Shown here: in pieces, positions 10,456 through 20,110 of the stretch
How positions within the stretch are numbered: the stretch's first letter is position 1
How the letters are laid out: every line of letters starts with the position of its first letter
NCBI RefSeq assembly: GCF_947179515.1
Contig: NC_067477.1
Coordinates: forward strand, 123,822,062 to 123,886,061
Reading direction: 5' to 3'
DNA: 64,000 bases
Source: Apodemus sylvaticus
Taxonomy: Eukaryota > Chordata > Mammalia > Rodentia > Muridae
Made by a program: the position numbers and the translations under genes
Notes under the pieces: model-generated
Database searches by the model: none
What the model was told of the DNA's origin: nothing
The model's input: only the letters and a program-made list of their open reading frames with translations

Positions 10456-11727
10456 ATGGCAAAAGGCAAACGCAGGAACGTCACTAACAGAAATCAAGGC
10501 AATATGGCAACATCTGAACCCAATTCTCCTCTACCAACATGTCCCGGATACCCCATCACACCAGTAAAACAAGATTTGGATTTAAAATCACTGGTCATGA
10601 TGCTGGTACAGGAACACATGAAGGACATACTTAAAGAAATTCAGGAGAAAATGGATCAAAAGTTAGAAGCCCTTGCAAGGGAAACACAAAAATCATTGAA
10701 AGAAATCCAGGAGAATACAAAAGCCAACAAGGAGGAAATGCAAAAAACACTTAAAGAAATACAGGAGAACTTTGGTCAACAGGATGAGGTCATGAAAGAG
10801 GAAACACAAAAATCTCTTAAAGAAATACAGGAGAACTTTGGTCAACAGGCTGAGGTCATGAAAGAGGAAACACAAAAATCTCTTAAAGAATTACAGGAAA
10901 GCACAAAAAAGCAAGTGAAGGAGCTAAGCAAAACCATCCAGGATCTAAAATCAGAAGTAGAAACAACTAAGAAAACTCAAAGGAAGACAACTTTGGAGAT
11001 AGAAAGCCTTGGGAAGAAATCAGGGGACAGAGATGCAAATATCAACAACAGAATACAAGAGATAGAAGAAAGAATCTCAGATGCTGAAGATTCCATAGAA
11101 ACCATGGACTCAACAGTTAAAGAAAATGCAAAATGCAAAAAGCTTGTAACCCAAAATATCCAGGAAATCCAGGACACAATGAGAAGACCAAACCTAAGGA
11201 TTATAGGCATAGATGAGAGTGAAGATTTACAACTTAAAGGGCCAGCAAATATCTTCAATAAAATTATGGAGGAAAACTTCCCTAACCTAAAGAGAGAGAT
11301 GCCCATGAATATACAAGAAGCCTACAGAACTCCAAACAGACTGGACCAGAACAGAAATACTTCCCGTCACATAATAATCAAAACACCAAATGTTCTAAAC
11401 AAAGAAAGAATACTAAAGGCAGTAAGAGAAAAAGGCCAAGTAACATATAAAGGAAGACCTATCAGAATCACAGCAGACTTTTCACCTGAGACTATGAAGG
11501 CTAGAAGGTCCTGGGCAGATCTCATGCAGACTCTAAGAGATCACAAATGCCAACCAAAACTACTATATCCAGCAAAACTCTCAATCACCATAGATGGAGA
11601 AACTAAGATATTTCCTGACAAAACCAAGTTTACCCAATATCTATCCACAAACCCAGCCCTAAAAAGGATAATAGGAGGACAACACCAATACAAGGAGGGA
11701 AACTTCACCCTGGAAAAAGCAAGATAG
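10456..11727 (+). CDS. LINE-1 ORF1 protein (RNA-binding nucleic-acid chaperone), intact
   Basis: The 423-codon frame encodes L1 ORF1p, which trimerises through a coiled coil, coats L1 RNA in cytoplasmic particles and acts as a chaperone in retrotransposition. The N-terminus is the murid type (MAKGKRRN). Residues about 50-190 are a heptad-rich coiled coil with 22-residue repeats. About 240-320 is the RRM, beginning around RRPNLRIIG. About 325-400 is the C-terminal domain (RILKAVREKGQ, KARRSWADL, LLYPAKLSI). Mouse ORF1p is usually about 350-375 residues, and the excess here is in the coiled coil. The start is the first ATG after the 5'UTR and matches family starts. ORF2 begins 59 bp after its stop. 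No frame damage is seen. Confidence 0.95.
   Translation: MAKGKRRNVTNRNQGNMATSEPNSPLPTCPGYPITPVKQDLDLKSLVMMLVQEHMKDILKEIQEKMDQKLEALARETQKSLKEIQENTKANKEEMQKTLKEIQENFGQQDEVMKEETQKSLKEIQENFGQQAEVMKEETQKSLKELQESTKKQVKELSKTIQDLKSEVETTKKTQRKTTLEIESLGKKSGDRDANINNRIQEIEERISDAEDSIETMDSTVKENAKCKKLVTQNIQEIQDTMRRPNLRIIGIDESEDLQLKGPANIFNKIMEENFPNLKREMPMNIQEAYRTPNRLDQNRNTSRHIIIKTPNVLNKERILKAVREKGQVTYKGRPIRITADFSPETMKARRSWADLMQTLRDHKCQPKLLYPAKLSITIDGETKIFPDKTKFTQYLSTNPALKRIIGGQHQYKEGNFTLEKAR
10729..10926 (+). repeat. Three in-frame 66-bp repeats in the ORF1 coiled coil
   Basis: Units at 10729-10794, 10795-10860 and 10861-10926 each encode 22 residues of the KEETQKSLKEIQEN pattern. Units 1 and 2 are almost identical, and the end of unit 3 diverges. 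A shorter related unit lies just upstream (about 10672-10728). Murid L1 ORF1 is known to have a length-polymorphic region here. The old L1 at about 1381-1600 shows the same unit length. Confidence 0.9.
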
Positions 11728-11786
11728 TAACCTTTCATCAAACCCAAAAGAAGTTAAGCATTCAAATTTAAAAAATAACGTCAAAA

Positions 11787-14681
11787 ATGATAGGAAGTAA
11801 CAATCACTATTCCTTAATATCTCTTATCATCAATGGATTTAATGCCCCAATAAAAAGACACAGACTAACTGAATGGATACGTAAACAGGACCCTACATTT
11901 TGCTGCTTACAGGAAACACACCTCAGGGTCAAAGACAAACACTACCTCAGAGTAAAAGGCTGGAAGACAATTTTACAAGCAAATGGTCTCAAGAAACAAG
12001 CTGGAGTAGCCATTTTAATATCAGATAAAATTGACTTTCAACCCAAAGTCATCAAAAGAGACCCTGAGGGACACTTCTTGCTGGTCAAAGGAAAAATACA
12101 AAAAGAAGAACTGTCAATCCTGAACATCTATGCCCCAAATGCAAGGGCACCCTCTTTCATAAAAGAAACTTTATTAAAACTAAAAGCACACATTGCACCT
12201 AACACAATAATTGTGGGTGACTTCAACACTGCACTTTCCTCAATGAACCGATCAGGAAAACAGAAACTAAACAGGGACACAATGAAACTAACTGAAGCTT
12301 TGGACCAATTAGATTTAACAGATATATATAGAACATTCTATCCTAAAAGAAAAGAATATACCTTTTTCTCAGCACCTCATGGTACCGTCTTCAAAATCGA
12401 CCATATAATTGATCACAAGACAGACCTCAACAAATATAAGAAGATAGAACTAATCCCATGCCTCCTATCTGATCACTATGGAGTAAAAGTGGTCTTCAAT
12501 AGCAACAGAAACAACAGAAAACCCACATACACGTGGAAACTGAACAATACTCTACTCAATGATACCTTGGTCAAGGAAGAAATAAAGAAAGAAATTAAAG
12601 ACTTTTTAGAACACAATGAAAATGAAAACACAACATACCCAAATCTATGGGACACAATGAAAGCAGTGCTAAGAGGAAAACTCATAGCCCTGAGTGCCTC
12701 CAAAAAGAAAATGGAGAGAGCATACATTACCAGCTTAATGACACACCTGAAAGCCCTAGAACAAAAAGAAGCTACTTCGCCCAGGAGGAGTAGAAGGCAG
12801 GAAATCATCAAACTCAGGGCCGAAATCAATCAAGTAGAAACAAAGAGAACCATACAAAAAATCAACAAAACCAGGAGCTGGTTCTTTGAGAAAATCAACA
12901 AGATAGATAAACCCTTAGCCAGACTGAACAAAGGGCACAGAGAAAATATCCAAATTAACAAACTTAGAAATGAAAAGGGAGATATAACAACGGAAACTGA
13001 GGAAATCCAAAAAATCATCAGATCCTACTACAAGAGCCTGTACTCAACACAACTGGAGAATCTGGAGGAAATGGACAATTTCCTTGACAGATACCAAATA
13101 CCAAAATTAAATCAGGACCAACTAGACCATCTAAACAGTCCCATAAAGCCTAAAGAAATAGAAGGAGTCATAGAAAGTCTTCCAACCAAAAAAAGCACAG
13201 GACCAGATGGCTTCAGTGCAGAATTCTACCAGACCTTCAAAGAAGAGTTAACACCAATACTCTTCAAACTATTCCACAAAATAGAAACAGAAGGAACACT
13301 ACCCAATTCCTTCTACGAAGCCACAATTACGCTGATACCAAAGCCACACAAAGATCCAACAAAGAAAGAGAACTTCAGACCAATTTCCCTCATGAACATC
13401 GATGCAAAAATACTCAATAAAATTCTTGCCAACCAAATCCAAGAACACATCAAAACGATCATCTACCATGATCAAGTAGGCTTTATCCCGGGAATGCAGG
13501 GTTGGTTCAATATACGGAAATCCATCAATACAATCCACTACATAAACAAACTCAAAGAACAAAACCACATGGTCATTTCATTGGATGCTGAAAAAGCATT
13601 TGACAAAATTCAGCATCCTTTCATGCTTAAAGTCTTGGAGAGAACAGGAATTCAAGGCCCATACCTAAACATAGTAAAAGCAATATACAGCAAACCGGTA
13701 GCCAGCATCAAACTAAATGGAGAGAAACTTGAAGCAATCCCACTGAAATCAGGGACCAGACAAGGCTGCCCCCTTTCTCCTTATCTTTTCAATATTGTAC
13801 TTGAGGTACTAGCTCGGGCAATTCGACAACATAAGGAGGTCAAAGGGATACAAATTGGAAAGGAAGAAGTCAAACTATCATTATTTGCAGACGACATGAT
13901 CGTCTACCTAAGTGACCCAAAGAACTCCACTAGAGAGCTCCTACAGCTGATAAACAACTTCAGCAAAGTGGCAGGTTATAAAATCAACTCAAGCAAATCA
14001 GTGGCCTTCCTATACTCAAAGGATAAGCAGGCTGAGAAAGAAATTATGGAAATGACCCCCTTCACAATAGCCACAAACAGTATAAAGTATCTTGGGGTGA
14101 CTCTTACCAAACATGTGAAAGATCTGTATGACAAGAACTTCAAGACTCTGAAGAAGGAAATAGAAGAAGACCTCAAAAAATGGGAAAACCTCCCATGCTC
14201 ATGGATCGGTAGAATCAATATAGTTAAAATGACCATTTTGCCTAAAGCACTATACAGATTCAATGCAGTACCCATCAAAATCCCAACTCAATTCTTCACA
14301 GAGTTAGAAAGAGCAATTATCAAATTCATCTGGAACAACAAAAAACCCAGGATAGCTAAAACTATTCTCAGCAACAAAAGAAAATCTGGGGGAATCAGTA
14401 TCCCTGACCTCAAGCAATACTACAGAGCAATAGTGTTAAAAACTGCATGGTATTGGTACAGTGACAGGCAGGAGGATCAATGGAACAGGATTGAAGATCC
14501 AGAAATGAACCCACACACCTATGGCCACTTGATCCTCGACAAAGAGGCTGAAAACATCCAATGGAAAAAAGATAGCCTTTTCAACAAATGGTGCTGGTTC
14601 AACTGGAGGGCAGCATGCAGAAGAATGCGAATTGATCCATCCTTGTCTCCTTGTACTAAGCTCAAATCCAAATGGATCTAG
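11787..14681 (+). CDS. LINE-1 ORF2, endonuclease and reverse transcriptase part (open 964 codons, truncated)
   Basis: ORF2p nicks target DNA and reverse-transcribes L1 RNA at the nick. Residues 1-240 are the APE-like endonuclease. E43, Y115, D145, N147, T192, D205 and S228-D229-H230 (human L1 numbering, same positions here) are present, but the expected N14 is I14 (SLIINGF, codon ATC). The reverse transcriptase spans about 440-780, with GPDGFSAEFY, SLDAEKAFDKI, GTRQGCPLSPYLFN and the catalytic FADD at residues 700-703. A TAG replaces codon 965 (14679-14681), cutting off the last 310 or so residues including the Cys-rich domain. The frame is open from 11772. The predicted product is an inactive or very weak retrotransposition enzyme. 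Confidence 0.92.
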   Translation: MIGSNNHYSLISLIINGFNAPIKRHRLTEWIRKQDPTFCCLQETHLRVKDKHYLRVKGWKTILQANGLKKQAGVAILISDKIDFQPKVIKRDPEGHFLLVKGKIQKEELSILNIYAPNARAPSFIKETLLKLKAHIAPNTIIVGDFNTALSSMNRSGKQKLNRDTMKLTEALDQLDLTDIYRTFYPKRKEYTFFSAPHGTVFKIDHIIDHKTDLNKYKKIELIPCLLSDHYGVKVVFNSNRNNRKPTYTWKLNNTLLNDTLVKEEIKKEIKDFLEHNENENTTYPNLWDTMKAVLRGKLIALSASKKKMERAYITSLMTHLKALEQKEATSPRRSRRQEIIKLRAEINQVETKRTIQKINKTRSWFFEKINKIDKPLARLNKGHRENIQINKLRNEKGDITTETEEIQKIIRSYYKSLYSTQLENLEEMDNFLDRYQIPKLNQDQLDHLNSPIKPKEIEGVIESLPTKKSTGPDGFSAEFYQTFKEELTPILFKLFHKIETEGTLPNSFYEATITLIPKPHKDPTKKENFRPISLMNIDAKILNKILANQIQEHIKTIIYHDQVGFIPGMQGWFNIRKSINTIHYINKLKEQNHMVISLDAEKAFDKIQHPFMLKVLERTGIQGPYLNIVKAIYSKPVASIKLNGEKLEAIPLKSGTRQGCPLSPYLFNIVLEVLARAIRQHKEVKGIQIGKEEVKLSLFADDMIVYLSDPKNSTRELLQLINNFSKVAGYKINSSKSVAFLYSKDKQAEKEIMEMTPFTIATNSIKYLGVTLTKHVKDLYDKNFKTLKKEIEEDLKKWENLPCSWIGRINIVKMTILPKALYRFNAVPIKIPTQFFTELERAIIKFIWNNKKPRIAKTILSNKRKSGGISIPDLKQYYRAIVLKTAWYWYSDRQEDQWNRIEDPEMNPHTYGHLILDKEAENIQWKKDSLFNKWCWFNWRAACRRMRIDPSLSPCTKLKSKWI

Positions 14682-15611
14682 GACCTCCACATAAAGCCAG
14701 ACACTCTGAAGCTAATAGAAAAGAAACTGGGGAAGACCCTTGAGGACATCTGTACAAGGAGAAAATTTCTGAACAGAACACCAATAGCTTATGCTCTAAG
14801 AGCAAGAATTGACAAATGGGACCTCATAAAAGTACAAAGTTTCTGTAAGGCAAAGGACACCATCAAGAGGACAAATCGGCAACCAACAAATTGGGAAAAG
14901 ATCTTCACCAACCCCACATCAGATAGAGGGCTAATATCCAATATATATAAAGAATTCAAGAAGTTAGACTCCAGAAAACCAAACAACCCTATTAAAAAAT
15001 GGGGTACAGAGTTAAACAAAGAATTCTCACCTGAAGAACTTCGGATGGCAGAGAAGCATCTTAAAAAATGCTCAACTTCATTAGTCATTAGGGAAATGCA
15101 AATCAAAACAACCCTAAGATTTCATCTTACACCAGTCAGAATGGCTAAGATTAAAAATTCAGGAGACAGCAGGTGTTGGAGAGGGTGTGGAGAAAGAGGA
15201 ACACTCCTCCACTGCTGGTGGGGTTGCAAATTGGTACAACCACTCTGCAAATCAGTCTGGCGTTTCCTCTGAAAACTGGGCACCTCACTTCCAGAAGATC
15301 CTGCTATACCACTCCTGGGCATATACCCAGAAGACTCCCCAGCATGTAATAAGGATACATGTCCTACTATGTTCATAGCAGCCCTATTTATAATTGCCAG
15401 ATGCTGGAAAGAACCCAGGTACCCCTCAACAGAAGAGTGGATGCAAAAAATGTGGTATATCTACACAATGGAGTACTATTCAGCCATTAGAAACAACGAA
15501 TTCATGAAATTCTTAGGCAAATTGATGGAGCTAGAGAATATCATACTCAGTGAGGTAACCCAGACTCAAAAGGTGAATCATGGTATGCACTCACTAATAA
15601 GTGGATATTAA
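14682..15611 (+). pseudogene. LINE-1 ORF2 C-terminal remnant behind a premature stop
   Basis: The ORF2 frame continues unchanged after the TAG at codon 965 and ends at the family-typical SLISGY followed by TAA at 15609-15611, which would be codon 1275. It encodes the C-terminal segment with the Cys/His cluster (CWRGCGERGTLLHCWW, about 15174-15221). A second in-frame stop, TGA at 15270-15272 (codon 1162), follows WRFL where related copies have an arginine codon. No frameshift separates this part from the upstream frame, so only the two point changes break ORF2. Confidence 0.9.
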
Positions 15612-15870
15612 CCTAGAAAACTGGAATACCCAAAACATAATCCACACATTAAATGAGGTACAAGAAGAAAGGAGGAGTGGCCCCTGGTTCTGGAAAGACT
15701 CAGTGAAACAGTATTCAGCAAAACCAGAATGGGGAAGTGGAAAGGGGTGGATGGGAGGACAGGGGAAGAGAAGGGGGCTTACGGGACTTTCGGGGAGTGG
15801 GGGGGCTAGAAAAGGGGAAATCATTTGAAATGTAAATAAATTATATCGAATAAAAAAAATTAAAAAAAAA
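15612..15870 (+). other. L1 3'UTR and first A-rich tail
   Basis: The short 3'UTR contains the purine/G-rich tract of murid L1s (about 15720-15810, with GGGG runs that could form G-quadruplexes). It then has ATTTGAAATGTAAATAAATTATATCGAATAAAAAAAATTAAAAAA in consecutive pieces. AATAAA motifs at 15836 and 15849 may serve as polyadenylation signals. The tail is short and is followed at once by the second copy of the L1 end. Confidence 0.85.
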
Positions 15871-16582
15871 TTCAGGAGACAGCAGGTGTTAGAAAGGGTG
15901 TGGAGAAAGAGGAACACTCCTCCAGTGCTGGTGGGGTTGCAAATTGGTACAACCACTCTGGAAAGCATTCTGGCGGTTCTTCTGAAAACTGGGCACCTCA
16001 CTTCCAGAAGATCCTGCTATACCACTCCTGGGCATATACCCAGAAGACTCCCCACCATGTAATAAGGATACATGCTCTACTATGTTCATAGCAGCCCTAT
16101 TTATAATTGCCAGATGCTGGAAAGAACCCAGGTATCCCTCAACAGAAGAGTGGATGCAAAAAATGTGGTATATCTACACAATGGAGTACTATTCAGCCAT
16201 TAGAAACAACGAATTCATGAAATTCTTAGGCAAATGGATGGAGCTAGAGAATATCATACTAAGTGAGGTAACCCAGACTCAAAAGGTGAATCATAGTATG
16301 CACTCACTAATAAGTGGATATTAACCTAGAAAACTGGAATACCCAAAACATATTCCACACATCAAATGAGGTACAAGAAGAAAGGAGGAGTGGCCCCTGG
16401 TTCTGGAAAGACTCAGTGAAACAGTATTCGGCAAAACCAGAACGGGGAAGTGGGAAGGGGTGGGTGGGAGGACAGGGGAAGAGAAGGGGGCTTACCGGAC
16501 TTTCGGGGAGTGGGGGGGGGGGCTAGAAAAGGGAAATCATTTGAAATGTAAATAAATTATATCGAATAAAAAAATAAGGAAA
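15871..16582 (+). mobile_element. Second copy of the L1 3' end (ORF2 tail plus 3'UTR)
   Basis: This is a tandem copy of about 15159-15870, beginning at TTCAGGAGACAGC directly after the first A-rich tail. By eye the copies differ at roughly 20 sites over 710 bp. It shares the unusual TGA after WRFL (here about 15984) with the first copy. It ends in AATAAAAAAATAAGGAAAAA and the right target-site duplication. It could be read-through into a neighbouring related L1 end at the source locus, a template switch, or a later tandem duplication. Confidence 0.85.
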
Positions 16583-16597
16583 AAAATGTATGTATAA
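16583..16597 (+). repeat. Right target-site duplication
   Basis: This is a perfect 15-bp match to 6893-6907, directly after the A-rich tail. Confidence 0.8.
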
Positions 16598-17149
16598 ATG
16601 AGAAGTTACTATTATTCTAAATGGAGCCAAAATAAGTAATATAAAATTAACATATGACAAGGCAATAATTGGTAAATATTCATTTGATAAAAGAAACCTG
16701 TAAATCAATGAGCTAACTCAGATAATCATAAAAGGACAAGTCAGAAAAACTCACAGAATTTTTATGAATCAAAGGCTCAGAATACCTGGGATACTACAGC
16801 TCATTTGTAGAAAAGATACTAAGAGAGTTATACGTAAGCCGCTAAAGGAAGGAAGCAATCAATAGCCTCACCAAGCTGTGATGTCTGTGAACCACGGTGA
16901 TAACCAGCATGGAGTGATGTCCACTGTGGTGCATTAGACACAGTTATGTCTTGGGAGTAACCAATAGATGTCAAACTGAACGGAAGACCTGCTTCACAAG
17001 AGCGAATCATGCCTGGAGTTTTAACCCAGCACACTGCATACGGCTACTGATGTCTTGGGTCTTAGAGGAGAACCCAATACACCAACTCTCTGAAACTGCA
17101 TACTAAATATTTACCTATATACTCAGAGATGTACCGTTTCACCCCTTGT
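16598..17149. other. Unique sequence, no feature recognised
   Basis: There are only short chance frames and no repeat family I know. Confidence 0.5.
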
Positions 17150-17520
17150 CTTACTTATGGTTTCTACTGTTGTGATAAGACACCACGACCAAAAACAATT
17201 TGAGGAGGAAAGTGTTTATTTCACTTTACAGACTTAAATGAAAGAAAGCCAAAACAAACTTGGATGGAAGAACTGGAGCAGAGACCATAGTGGAATTCTG
17301 CTTTATGGGCTTGTACTCCATGACTCCCTCAACCTATTCTCTTATACCACCCAGAATCACCTGCCCAGGGGTAGCACTGTCCTCAGTCAGCTGGGCCCCT
17401 TCCATATCAAATATTGATCAAGAAAATGCTCTACTGATAGGCAATCTGATAGAAATTTTTTTTCAATTGAAGTTCCTATTCTGGTATATTTCTAGCTTGT
17501 ATAAATTTGACAATAACTAG
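17150..17520 (+). repeat. Rodent medium-reiteration repeat (terminus TATGGTTTCTACTGTTGTGA type)
   Basis: The start (GGTTTCTACTGTTGTGATAAGACACCACGACC, about 17158) and the following GGAGGAAAGTGTTTATTTC match a common rodent interspersed repeat, also seen at about 33505, 34528, 54590, 60668 and 63928. I do not assign a family name. The 3' part is diverged and its end is uncertain. Confidence 0.6.
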
Positions 17521-18262
17521 CCAAGATACCCCTTGTAAAAGCTTCTTTTTTATAGAATTCTCAGATAAAATTGGAACTTTGAGCAACATGTTCAAAATTA
17601 CAGTTTGCATTAAGTCAGTAGCCCAACTGTAAAATAATTTCTATTCATCCACACGCTAAACTTGTAACCATTGCAAATATTGATTTTTCTTTTGGTTTTT
17701 AAAAAAAAAAGAGGTGTGGGAGCCTAGTTTGTTGAAAATTTTATTTTCTCTACTACTAATTAAATTCTATTCCTTGTAGAACATAGCTTCTATCTTTCTT
17801 CCGAACACAAGGGTGTTGATGTGTTTCCTTTGTTGCATGTAAACACTGTTTTTCCACACCATGTGACTGACATCAAGGCTTAGACACTGGCTCTAAGTGG
17901 TAGATTTTCCTCCGTGGTGACAATGGCATGTGGCTAGGATACTGAGGAAGGCAAAAGCTTGCAAGCAAAAGCATATACTTGTTGGTCTTTGGTTATCCAA
18001 TCAGATTCAATGTTAAATACTGAAAGGACACAGACATAGAATAATATCTCTCCTTCAGTAGCAGAGCATTGGTAGACTGTACCATCAGTTTACACCCACA
18101 GGTTCAACCTGTACCTCCTAGAGATAGTGAGTGTTTGACTTAAGACTTCCCTTTCTTTTTAGCTTTATTGCCCTGGTTCTAATTCTCAGAGTAACAGCTT
18201 GTCCATAGTTTTATTCCACACAAGCAAACACATTAAAGATTTATTTCTGTTTATTTGGCTTT
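17521..18262. other. No feature recognised
   Basis: The sequence is AT-rich with a short A run at 17701 and nothing coding. Confidence 0.45.
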
Positions 18263-18565
18263 GTATATTCATATTTGTGTGCCCATTGTTTCACAGTGCT
18301 TATAGGGAGGCCAGAGGATAACCTAAGGTGTTAGTCTTCATCTCCTTGTTTGTTTGAGGGTCTCTTACTGTTCATCACTGGGAACACCAGTGTTAGACCT
18401 GGACTTCTAGGATTCTCCCGTGCCTGACTCCCATCTCTCCACAGGAGTACCAGGATTACATGTGTGGACTACTATATCCAGCCTCCTGGGTTCTGGGAAA
18501 CTAAGTCCAGTTCCTCATGCTTGCACAGCAAACTCTTCACCCACTGAGCTATCTCAACGACACTT
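18263..18565 (-). mobile_element. B4-type SINE, minus strand, diverged
   Basis: Read inverted, it starts with a tRNA-like end (plus strand GCTTGCACAGCAAACTCTTCACCCACTGAGCTATCTC near 18520). It then has a B1-related part (AGGAGTACCAGGATTACATGTGTG near 18444, and GAGGGTCTCTTACTG near 18356) and the GGAGGCCAGAGGATAACC end near 18306. That composite is typical of rodent B4 elements. The substitutions indicate an old copy. Confidence 0.65.
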
Positions 18566-19829
18566 GAAACAGTTATTATATTAGCATCATTGCAATGACA
18601 GAATATCAGCTCTGTGCTCCTCATATTTCATGATGGAGATACATTTGACAATAGTGCTAGCAGAAACTGCTTCCTTCCACAGACTAAAGTGATGTTTGAG
18701 CCCAATTACTCTCTGTCACTCAAGAATGATACTTTTTGAATTGAAAAAAAAAAGTGCCTTGTAGCTTTCTCAGATTTCAGCATTCTAGATACTAGACAGC
18801 TGTTGAGTTAGTGATCAGCAATATCTACCACGTCATTTGTTTTGTCAGAATAATAAGCTGATTAGTTTGAATTGAAAATAGCTGTCTTGTAGGGAAGAAA
18901 AATACTTTATACAGCTGTCGAATGCTTCTAAACACCCCTGTATACAATGTGATTGAGTGATTTGTGACTACATGATTGTATAGACATCACTTGTTTAGAA
19001 CAATGAAGTTGCTGTTCCTCTGATGAAGCAAGTCCCTGGAAATCATCACCCATATGTGACTAGGTAGGACTTCAAAAAAAAAAAAAACTGTCATTCTGAT
19101 GGAACTGATTTTACTCTTAGACATGGTGGGATTTTTTGTTTGTTTGGTTTGTTGGTTTGGTTTTGATTTTTAGTTATTTTGTTTTTGGGTTTTGCCATGG
19201 TGAAATGCTAAGAAAAATAGATTTTGGTTAAATCCTCTACAGTAATGTTTTTCAAGCTCCACAGAGGGTGATAGTCAAACATTGCCAAGTTCTGAAATCA
19301 ATGGAATAGTTTATGGCCTACATTTTCTTTCTAGGTTTAATGCAGTAGAGAAGAAAGGAGAATCAGAAAAGCATGAAAATTAATGTGTGAGGTCGCTGTT
19401 GTTTTATGAAGATTTAAACTCAGTTATAAGGAATAGCCAAATGCTTCATCCTTTCATTCCACATTTTAAATAACATCCTAGACAGTTTAATGCATACACA
19501 TATAGAGATGGATGCAACCAAAGCCAGAATGCTTTCTGCTTCCCCATTCCTCGAGACATCTCTCCTGTGGATGTTGTAAGATTCAAAAAGCCCTGCAAGA
19601 TTCTATTGTATTACATAATTCAAGATAAACTCGAGTTATCTAAGAGGGTTAAATTACTGAACAATTGCCCAACTCAGGACTGGAAGTTTATGAATAGAAG
19701 AAGAAAAATACAGATTCCAGTTAAAAAGAGATGGTAACTGCTTATAATATTACATTATGAAAATCATTTTCACTTAGTTGGGAAACATTTTGGTTTCTCC
19801 TATAAACCGGGACATGGAACTGGAAGGGA
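18566..19829. other. Unique sequence with a GT-rich patch
   Basis: No gene is seen. Low-complexity (TTTGG)n-like sequence lies at about 19133-19195, and an A13 run is near 19074. Confidence 0.45.
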
Positions 19830-20110
19830 GCACAACGCTGGGAGGTTAGGATCAAGTGAAGGAATTGGGCATGAAGAAGGAGAGAAGAGAATGAACACGG
19901 TGGCAGGTGGGATGACAGGATGGGAATATGGGAAGAGAGATAAAAAGTAAAGAAAGAAAAGAGAAAAAGGGACGAGGTAAAGGAAAACAAGAAAGAGGAG
20001 GGGGAGAGAGCAGGGAGATATGAGAGACGGGGAAGGAGAGAAGAAGAGGAAGGAAACAGAGAAGAATGAGATCCAGACAAGAAGAGGTCAACAATGTACA
20101 GAAGGGAGCT
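19830..20110 (+). repeat. Purine-rich (GGAGA/GAAAG) low-complexity tract
   Basis: About 280 bp is dominated by A and G on the plus strand (GGAAG, GAGAGA, GAAAAG words). The long Ser/Leu-rich minus-strand frames over it are products of this composition. Confidence 0.75.

Larger units (their letters stand above)
6908..16582 (+). mobile_element. L1-derived 9.67-kb retrotransposition unit with extra 5' and 3' sequence
   Basis: A 15-bp perfect target-site duplication bounds this block. Its right end is an A-rich tail (AATAAAAAAATAAGGAAAAA), as expected for a plus-strand L1 insertion. From left to right it contains (CGG)8, an inverted L1 3' fragment, an inverted L1 5'UTR fragment, an AT-rich spacer, a long plus-strand L1 with 5'UTR, ORF1, ORF2 and 3'UTR, and a second copy of the final 0.7 kb. 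A standard murid full-length L1 is about 6-7 kb, so about 2.4 kb on the left and 0.7 kb on the right are surplus. Insertion of a longer read-through transcript explains all of it in one step. Later nested rearrangement is the alternative. Confidence 0.7.

Noticed and set aside
9237..10497. Several 80-156-codon frames on both strands in GC-rich DNA
   Set aside because: They fall in the L1 5'UTR, where high GC removes stop codons; the frames overlap each other and match no protein I know.
10729..10926. Regular direct repeats that might suggest a CRISPR-like array
   Set aside because: The units are contiguous, in frame and encode the ORF1 coiled coil; there are no spacers.
19742..20094. Minus-strand Ser/Leu/Phe-rich frames of 80-112 codons
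   Set aside because: They lie on a purine-rich low-complexity tract; the composition explains the open frames.
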